From CAYGZT01 sp964354445 (lineage in GTDB: Bacteria; Patescibacteriota; Minisyncoccia; UBA6257; JAGOQP01), in assembly GCA_964354445.1 (NCBI GenBank), contig CAYGZT010000033.1, positions 1-10,403 on the forward strand: a stretch of 10,403 nucleotides of DNA. Direction: 5' to 3'. The position numbers and the translations under genes were made by a program. The notes beneath the pieces were generated by a model. That model saw only the letters and a list, made by a program, of their open reading frames with translations, had not been told where the DNA came from and searched no databases. Below are positions 6,052-10,403 of this stretch, piece after piece; within the stretch, counting starts at the first letter, position 1, and each line of letters begins with the position of its first letter.

Positions 6052-6081
6052 CTGACAGAACAGAGCGCTATTATTTATAAT
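6052..6081 (+). promoter_or_regulatory. Divergent promoter of the MscS-related gene
   Basis: -35 CTGACA (6052-6057, 5/6), an 18-bp spacer and -10 TATAAT (6076-6081, 6/6). A second perfect TATAAT lies exactly 10 bp downstream (6086-6091) but has no good -35. Transcription from the first would start near 6088 and give a ~77-nt leader with no Shine-Dalgarno. The -35 overlaps a short inverted repeat TTCTG-A-CAGAA (6050-6060). The palindrome ACACGTGT (6043-6050) lies between the two divergent -35 boxes. Confidence 0.65.
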
Positions 6082-6164
6082 GATGTATAATGGTAATGAA
6101 AGCATTGTCCGTCAAAGGTCGGTAGAATCTATTCTCAATCACTAACACGCATTACCCACTCTCT

Positions 6165-6848
6165 ATGGTGCCATATACGTGGACTGATGTATTTGTCGTC
6201 TCTTTCCAGAACGCCTGGGTGACGGTTGTCAACTTTCTTCCCTCATTTATCGGGGCGCTCATCGTCCTGATTTTAGGCTTGATTATCGCCTCACTCTTGC
6301 GGGCACTGTTTATCAAGGTTGTCGATGCGCTGCGCATCGACGTTCTCTTGCGCAAGCTCGGCGTTGAAAAGTACATTGAGCGCGGAGGGATTCAGTTAAA
6401 CAGCGGCAAGTTCATCGGCGGCTTGGTGTACTGGTTCTTTGTGGTGGTAATGGTACTGGCAGTCGCCGACATTCTGGGGCTCGGAGGCCTGACGATGTTC
6501 TTGAACGAGGTACTTCGCTACTTCCCCAATGTGATTGTAGCGGTGCTGATCATGCTGGCGGGGCTGGTAATTGCAAACTTCCTGCGCGCGCTGGTGCGTC
6601 ACTCAGTAATGGGTGCGAAACTGCATGCGTCGCGGTTCTTGGGAGCACTGACTTGGTGGGCAGTGATCATCTTCGGCTTCCTAGCGGCACTGTTGCAGCT
6701 TGGCGTTGTGGTGCAGTTGATCTACACCATTGTCACTGGACTGATCGCAATGCTTGCTCTTGCAGGCGGCATCGCATTTGGACTCGGCGGCAAGGATTAC
6801 GCGACACATCTGATCGCGCGACTGAGGGAGCATACAGAAGAGCGATAG
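6165..6848 (+). CDS. MscS-related membrane protein (conserved TM-helix family, no cytoplasmic beta domain)
   Basis: This is a plasma-membrane protein of the mechanosensitive-channel relative group with conserved TM-helix repeats (PF05552 type). It has 227 residues and about five hydrophobic helices at roughly 20-45, 84-105, 117-143, 157-178 and 181-208. The first (LPSFIGALIVLILGLIIASL) and third (FPNVIVAVLIMLAGLVIANF) are similar to one another, as expected for the internal TM-helix repeat. The last, Gly/Ala-rich helix ends AGGIAFGLGGKDYATHLI, which resembles the pore-lining TM3 end of MscS (AxAFGLGxQxxxxN). The protein stops ~20 residues later, so the MscS beta and C-terminal domains are absent. 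Channel activity is therefore an inference; it could be a structural or partner subunit. The start ATG has no Shine-Dalgarno. It is a single-gene unit ending at a hairpin. Confidence 0.78.
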   Translation: MVPYTWTDVFVVSFQNAWVTVVNFLPSFIGALIVLILGLIIASLLRALFIKVVDALRIDVLLRKLGVEKYIERGGIQLNSGKFIGGLVYWFFVVVMVLAVADILGLGGLTMFLNEVLRYFPNVIVAVLIMLAGLVIANFLRALVRHSVMGAKLHASRFLGALTWWAVIIFGFLAALLQLGVVVQLIYTIVTGLIAMLALAGGIAFGLGGKDYATHLIARLREHTEER

Positions 6849-6868
6849 AAAAGCATTGATGCGGATTG

Positions 6869-6905
6869 CAAAGCCCCGTAGAGCTCTTGAGGTCGCGGGG
6901 CTTTG
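6869..6905 (+). terminator. Terminator hairpin after the MscS-related gene
   Basis: There is a perfect 10-bp stem, CAAAGCCCCG (6869-6878) with CGGGGCTTTG (6896-6905), and a 17-nt loop. It lies 20 nt after the stop codon. The run of Ts is inside the stem (CTTTG) and no long U-tract follows. It ends 2 bp before the -35 of the nusA promoter, insulating the two units. Confidence 0.75.
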
Positions 6906-6907
6906 TG

Positions 6908-6937
6908 TTGACAGTACGCTGTCAGCGCGGCTATACT
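6908..6937 (+). promoter_or_regulatory. Promoter of nusA-hppA
   Basis: -35 TTGACA (6908-6913, 6/6), an 18-bp spacer and -10 TATACT (6932-6937, 5/6), with predicted transcription start near 6944. The spacer and -35 contain an inverted repeat, TGACAG (6909-6914) and CTGTCA (6919-6924) separated by TACG, which could be an operator. Confidence 0.8.
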
Positions 6938-6946
6938 AAACTGGTC

Positions 6947-6975
6947 ATCCGCACCTTGCCTGCGGGTTTATTTTT
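6947..6975 (+). promoter_or_regulatory. Terminator-like hairpin (putative attenuator) in the nusA leader
   Basis: ATCCGCA (6947-6953) pairs with TGCGGGT (6961-6967), 7 bp including one G-U, around a 7-nt loop. It is followed by TTATTTTT (6968-6975). It lies between the predicted transcription start (~6944) and the nusA ATG (7008), so it would fold in the nascent leader RNA. The layout is that of a weak intrinsic terminator. Because the hairpin begins almost at the RNA 5' end, it could alternatively serve as a 5' stabilising stem. Confidence 0.5.
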
Positions 6976-7007
6976 AAGAACTGGGAAGAAAAAGCCGGTT
7001 AACTTAT

Positions 7008-8273
7008 ATGCTTGACGTCAAAACACTCCACAAAGCCATTGAGCAGCTTGCTGCCGAAAAAGACATTGATTCCTCGCAGGTACTGAGCGCAGTTGAAGAA
7101 GCGCTCGCTTCGGCATATAAGAAGGAATACAACCGCAAGGGACAGATCATCCGGGCCGCGATGGACTCCAAAACGGGGGCGGTAGCATTCTATCAAGTGA
7201 AAGTCGTTGTTGATCCATTGGGTGTGCGTTACCCTCAAACCGAAGAAGAAGAGAAAGAAGCGAAAGAAGAGAGAAAACCGGCGGTGCACAGCGAGACGGC
7301 CGAAGAAGGAGAACGACTCCCGCTCTACAATCCGGATCGGCACATATTGATTGAGGAAGCACAAAAAATCAAAGAGGACACCTTCATCGGCGATGAGATT
7401 CGTTTCGACCTTGATCCTCCCTCTTCCGATTTTGGGCGTATCGCGGCGCAGACGGCGAAACAGGTTATTTTGCAGAAACTTCGTGAGATCGAGAAGGATA
7501 CCGTCAAGAGCGAGTTTGAGGGTCGTGTGGGCGAGTTGGTGACCGGCGCCGTACAGCGTGTGGAGCGGGGAAACGTATTTGTGGATTTGGGAAAAGCGTC
7601 CGGCGTGATGTTTTTTTCGGAAGCGATTCCGGGCGAGCACTATCGCATCGGCGAGCGGCTGCGATTCTTCCTGTTGGGAGTTCAAGAGAGCGGCCGCGGG
7701 CCCACATTGACGCTGTCGCGCTCTCATCCCAAGTTTATTTCAAAACTCTTTGAACTCGAGGTTCCAGAGATTGCTGACAGCATCGTGCAAATTAAAGCAC
7801 TCGTGCGCGAGCCGGGAAGCCGCACCAAGGTTGCAGTCGCGTCGCGCGTTGATGGAGTTGACCCGGTGGGCGCGTGCGTGGGGCAGCGAGGCGCACGCGT
7901 GATGGCGGTTAACAACGAGATCGGAAATGAAAAAATAGACATTGTCGAGTGGTCTGAAAACATGGAACACTTCATCGCCTCCGCCCTCTCTCCGGCGACG
8001 GCAACGTCGGTGGAGCTCAATCAGAGGCACGGAGCACGAGCACTGGTTCCCGAGGATCAGCTTTCGCTTGCGATCGGAAAAGGCGGCCAGAACGTGCGGC
8101 TTGCAGCGAAACTCACGGGATGGAAGATCGATATTCGCTCACAGTCCAGACCCGAAGAGGATCAGGAAGGAGGCGTTGCCGAGGCCGAAAGCGATAAATC
8201 ACCGACGACCGACAACTCCGACAGTTCAACCGAAACTCCGACCCAAACGTCAGAGCTGCCCGCCGACGACTGA
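7008..8273 (+). CDS. nusA: Transcription termination/antitermination factor NusA
   Basis: This RNA polymerase-binding elongation factor modulates pausing, intrinsic termination and antitermination. It has 421 residues. Domains in order: an N-terminal RNAP-binding domain (1 to ~165, with VEEALASAYKKEY at 29-41), S1 (about 174-240, GELVTGAVQRVERGNVFVDLG), KH1 (about 255-320, with DPVGACVGQRGARV at 285-298), and KH2 (about 325-380, with LSLAIGKGGQNVRLAA at 352-367; GKGG is the RNA-binding GxxG loop). The tail (381-421) is acidic and Ser/Thr-rich. The N-terminal domain is split by a charged low-complexity insert (about 79-103, EEEEKEAKEERK...). No acidic C-terminal repeats of the E. coli type are present, and their absence is normal for many phyla. 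The ATG has no Shine-Dalgarno. hppA follows 18 bp downstream, so the two are probably co-transcribed. The usual neighbours rimP and infB are not in the window. Confidence 0.96.
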   Translation: MLDVKTLHKAIEQLAAEKDIDSSQVLSAVEEALASAYKKEYNRKGQIIRAAMDSKTGAVAFYQVKVVVDPLGVRYPQTEEEEKEAKEERKPAVHSETAEEGERLPLYNPDRHILIEEAQKIKEDTFIGDEIRFDLDPPSSDFGRIAAQTAKQVILQKLREIEKDTVKSEFEGRVGELVTGAVQRVERGNVFVDLGKASGVMFFSEAIPGEHYRIGERLRFFLLGVQESGRGPTLTLSRSHPKFISKLFELEVPEIADSIVQIKALVREPGSRTKVAVASRVDGVDPVGACVGQRGARVMAVNNEIGNEKIDIVEWSENMEHFIASALSPATATSVELNQRHGARALVPEDQLSLAIGKGGQNVRLAAKLTGWKIDIRSQSRPEEDQEGGVAEAESDKSPTTDNSDSSTETPTQTSELPADD

Positions 8274-8291
8274 TCGCTCACCGCTCTTCAT

Positions 8292-10259
8292 ATGACCACC
8301 GCTTACCTTATCGTCTTTGTCCCTATCGCACTGGCGCTTGCCTACGGCGTGTGGCTTGTAGCGTGGTTGCGAAAGAAACCTTCCGGCAGCACGGCGATGC
8401 AGAAAATATCACGTGCTATTCAGGAGGGTTCGATGGCGTATCTTAACCGTCAGTACCGCACGGTAGCGGCAGTTGCATCGATTTTATTCATCGCTCTGGG
8501 CGTGTTGTTGAGCTGGAGGGCAGCACTCGGATTTTTGGTCGGCGGTGCGGCGTCGGCGCTCACTGGCTATATCGGTATGGGCATTGCGACCCGCGCAAAT
8601 GCAAAGACTGCTCATGCAGCCGGCCATGGACTTTCGGAGGCGTTGTCGCTTGCGTTCAAAGCCGGCTCGGTGACGGGGCTTCTAGTGACGGCATTGGGGC
8701 TTTTGGCAGTTTCTGTTTTCTTCGTTGCGTTTGGAGAATTTGAAGTGCTGATCGGGTTGAGTTTTGGAGCGAGTTTGATTTCAGTGTTCGCGCGTCTTGG
8801 CGGAGGCATCTTTACAAAGGCGGCTGACGTGGGAGCCGATCTGGTGGGAAAGGTTGAAGCGGGGATTCCCGAAGACGACCCCAGAAACCCCGGCGTAATC
8901 GCGGACAACGTAGGTGACAACGTAGGTGACTGTGCCAGTATGGCCGCTGACCTTTTTGAAACGTATGTGGTGACATTGACGGCGGGGGTATTGCTGGGAC
9001 TTACGGTGGTTCAGACAGCTCAGTCAGCAGTGTTTCCCCTCGTGCTGGGCGGTGTTTCGATTGTCGCCTCAATTTTGGGATCTCTGTTTGTACGGCTTGG
9101 CAGAAAACAGTCCATCATGGGTGCACTGTACAAAGGACTCGTGGCGTCACTGGTGCTTTCGGCCGCAGGTTTTTTGGTGGTTTCGCGGGTGTTTTTCGGC
9201 GCCGGGTACATGAGTGTGTTCTTCGCGTCGCTCGTGGGGTTGGGGGTGACGGCGGCGATGGTGTTTATCACGAATTACTACACTGCCAAACGCTTCCGTC
9301 CTGTTCGGTCAATTGCGAAAGCATCAGCATCGGGAGGTGGCACCAACATCATTATGGGACTGTCTGTCGGCATGGAAGCGGCGGTGCTTCCGGTGGTGGT
9401 AATCGGTGCGGCGATTCTTGCAAGCTATGCGCTGGCGGGACTCTACGGCATTGCACTGTCTTCGGTTGCGATGTTGTCGGTTGCAGGTATCATCGTTTCC
9501 ATTGATTCGTTCGGGCCGATTACCGATAACGCCAGCGGCATTGCCAGAATGACCGGGCAACCGGAGAAGGTGCGTAGCACCGCCGACGCACTGGATGCGG
9601 TGGGCAACACGACCAAAGCAATTGCAAAAGGGTATGCAATCGCTTCAGCCGGGCTCGCGGCGCTGGTGCTCTTTTCAAGTTACGCAAGCGAGCTTGCCGG
9701 CGTCGTGTTCAATGTCAGTGACCCCAGGGTGCTAGTGGGCCTTCTGATTGGCGCCGCGATTCCCTACATATTCGGAGCGCTGACGATGCGGTCGGTAGGG
9801 AAAACTGCAGGTCGCGTGGTCGCGGAAATCCGGCGGCAGTTCAAAGAAATTTCAGGCCTCTTGGAAGGCAGAGCAAAGCCGCAGTACGGGCATGCGGTTG
9901 ATATCGTTACCAAGGCGGCGATCAGAGAAATGATCATTCCGGCTCTGATCCCGATCGTTGCGGTGTTTGCGGTAGGGTTCGGGCTCGGGGCACAGGCGCT
10001 GGGGGGTCTTTTGATGGGAACGATTATCGTCGGTTTGTTTATGTCGATTTCGATGACTTCAGGAGGTGCGGCGTGGGATAACGCCAAGAAATATATTGAA
10101 AGCGGACACTTCGGCGGCAAGGGTCTCGAAGTGCGCAGAGCAGCTGTGACTGGCGACACCGTCGGTGATCCCTACAAAGATACAACCGGTCCCGCTATCA
10201 ATCCGCTGATTAAGGTCGTCAATATTATCGCTCTGCTGATCGTGAAGTTTTTGCGGTAA
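8292..10259 (+). CDS. hppA: Membrane-bound proton-translocating pyrophosphatase (K+-independent type)
   Basis: This protein hydrolyses cytoplasmic pyrophosphate and pumps H+ across the plasma membrane, recovering energy from biosynthetic PPi. It has 655 residues and many hydrophobic helices (16 is the family norm), within the usual 650-700 range. The catalytic motifs are intact: KAADVGAD (D179 and D183), EDDPRNP (from E194) and the duplicated DNVGDNVGD (205-213). Also intact are DSFGPITDNASGIA, the C-terminal WDNAKKYIE and GDTVGDPYKDTTGPAINPLIK. The diagnostic GNTTKAIAKGYAIASAGL has lysine at K442, where K+-dependent enzymes have alanine (GNTTAA..GKGFAIGSAAL). The known rule thus predicts a K+-independent, H+-pumping enzyme. 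No Shine-Dalgarno precedes the ATG, which follows the nusA stop by 18 bp, so it probably shares that gene's transcript. No clear terminator follows the stop. Confidence 0.97.
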   Translation: MTTAYLIVFVPIALALAYGVWLVAWLRKKPSGSTAMQKISRAIQEGSMAYLNRQYRTVAAVASILFIALGVLLSWRAALGFLVGGAASALTGYIGMGIATRANAKTAHAAGHGLSEALSLAFKAGSVTGLLVTALGLLAVSVFFVAFGEFEVLIGLSFGASLISVFARLGGGIFTKAADVGADLVGKVEAGIPEDDPRNPGVIADNVGDNVGDCASMAADLFETYVVTLTAGVLLGLTVVQTAQSAVFPLVLGGVSIVASILGSLFVRLGRKQSIMGALYKGLVASLVLSAAGFLVVSRVFFGAGYMSVFFASLVGLGVTAAMVFITNYYTAKRFRPVRSIAKASASGGGTNIIMGLSVGMEAAVLPVVVIGAAILASYALAGLYGIALSSVAMLSVAGIIVSIDSFGPITDNASGIARMTGQPEKVRSTADALDAVGNTTKAIAKGYAIASAGLAALVLFSSYASELAGVVFNVSDPRVLVGLLIGAAIPYIFGALTMRSVGKTAGRVVAEIRRQFKEISGLLEGRAKPQYGHAVDIVTKAAIREMIIPALIPIVAVFAVGFGLGAQALGGLLMGTIIVGLFMSISMTSGGAAWDNAKKYIESGHFGGKGLEVRRAAVTGDTVGDPYKDTTGPAINPLIKVVNIIALLIVKFLR

Positions 10260-10280
10260 AACTATAATCCTTGCTACCTC

Positions 10281-10309
10281 TTTACGCTCGTTTGAGAGAA
10301 ATGTATACT
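10281..10309 (+). promoter_or_regulatory. Probable promoter of clpP
   Basis: -35 TTTACG (10281-10286, 4/6), a 17-bp spacer and -10 TATACT (10304-10309, 5/6), with predicted start near 10316. This gives a ~29-nt leader without a Shine-Dalgarno. Confidence 0.55.
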
Positions 10310-10344
10310 GACCACTAACCGCTTATCACTAGCTACTTGTTTGT

Positions 10345-10403
10345 ATGCTTATCCCGATGGTTATAGAAAAGTCTCAATACGGTGAGCGCGCCTACGACAT
10401 CTA
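10345..10403 (+). CDS. clpP: N-terminus of ClpP, ATP-dependent Clp protease proteolytic subunit (3'-partial)
   Basis: Only the first 19 codons plus two bases lie in the window: MLIPMVIEKSQYGERAYDI and then a probable Y. This matches the very conserved ClpP N-terminus, (L)IPxVIExxxxGERAYDIYSRLL. ClpP is the serine protease barrel that degrades unfolded or tagged proteins with ClpX or ClpA/C. The residues seen belong to the axial-gate and hydrophobic loop region; the Ser-His-Asp triad lies beyond the edge. A promoter of its own is likely at 10281-10309. The call rests on this short block, which is nonetheless distinctive. Confidence 0.87.
   Translation, partial: MLIPMVIEKSQYGERAYDI

Noticed and set aside
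6999..7727. 242-residue open frame antisense to nusA
   Set aside because: It lies wholly opposite a well-supported gene, with no promoter or ribosome site. Its composition is that of the reverse complement of a GC-balanced coding frame.
8904..8930. Tandem 12-nt DNA repeat in hppA
   Set aside because: It encodes the DNVGDNVGD catalytic motif conserved in all membrane pyrophosphatases, so it is protein-level conservation and not a repeat element.
10263..10268. TATAAT just after the hppA stop as a clpP promoter
   Set aside because: No -35 better than 3/6 at suitable spacing. The TATACT at 10304-10309 with TTTACG is better placed.
1..10403. CRISPR array, insertion sequence, toxin-antitoxin or defence island
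   Set aside because: No spaced direct repeats, transposase motifs, target-site duplications or defence-type domains were seen.

Overview
The window looks like chromosomal DNA from a small-genome bacterium of the Candidate Phyla Radiation (Patescibacteria, Parcubacteria-like). This is an inference from gene style. The solute-binding protein is anchored by a membrane helix and has no permease genes beside it. RNase J carries HGHYDH in place of the usual HGHEDH. There is a K+-independent-type membrane pyrophosphatase, mostly no Shine-Dalgarno sequences, and very tight gene packing. GC is about half by eye. UGA, UAG and UAA all act as ordinary stops, so the standard bacterial code applies. No mobile element, phage, CRISPR array or defence locus was seen.

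Layout: (1) 2-328 (+) is the 3' end of a membrane transporter, probably an amino-acid permease. It ends at a strong hairpin (337-364). (2) 183-560 (-) is a small unrecognised Cys/His-rich ORF. It has the best promoter and the only consensus ribosome binding site in the window, but it has no stop codon before the hairpin. (3) 643-3667 (-) is one transcription unit: promoter, tRNA-Leu(CAG), RNase J, TrpS, terminator. (4) 3694-3731 is a perfect 38-bp palindrome just after the stop codon of the next unit. (5) 3733-6043 (-) is an operon of a 4-TM holin-like protein, SecG and a family-5 (peptide-type) solute-binding protein, with overlapping or abutting frames and a probably leaderless first gene. 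(6) A divergent promoter at 6052-6081 (+) serves an MscS-related membrane protein ending at a terminator. (7) 6908-10259 (+) has a near-consensus promoter, a leader with a terminator-like hairpin, nusA and then hppA. (8) At the right edge a further promoter precedes the first residues of ClpP.

Together these are mainly housekeeping functions: tRNA charging, RNA processing and decay, transcription elongation and termination, protein export, proteolysis and membrane energetics. The points most worth a second look are the small Cys/His ORF that runs into its own terminator, the 38-bp palindrome, the attenuator-like hairpin in the nusA leader, and the tRNA placed directly ahead of an RNase gene.
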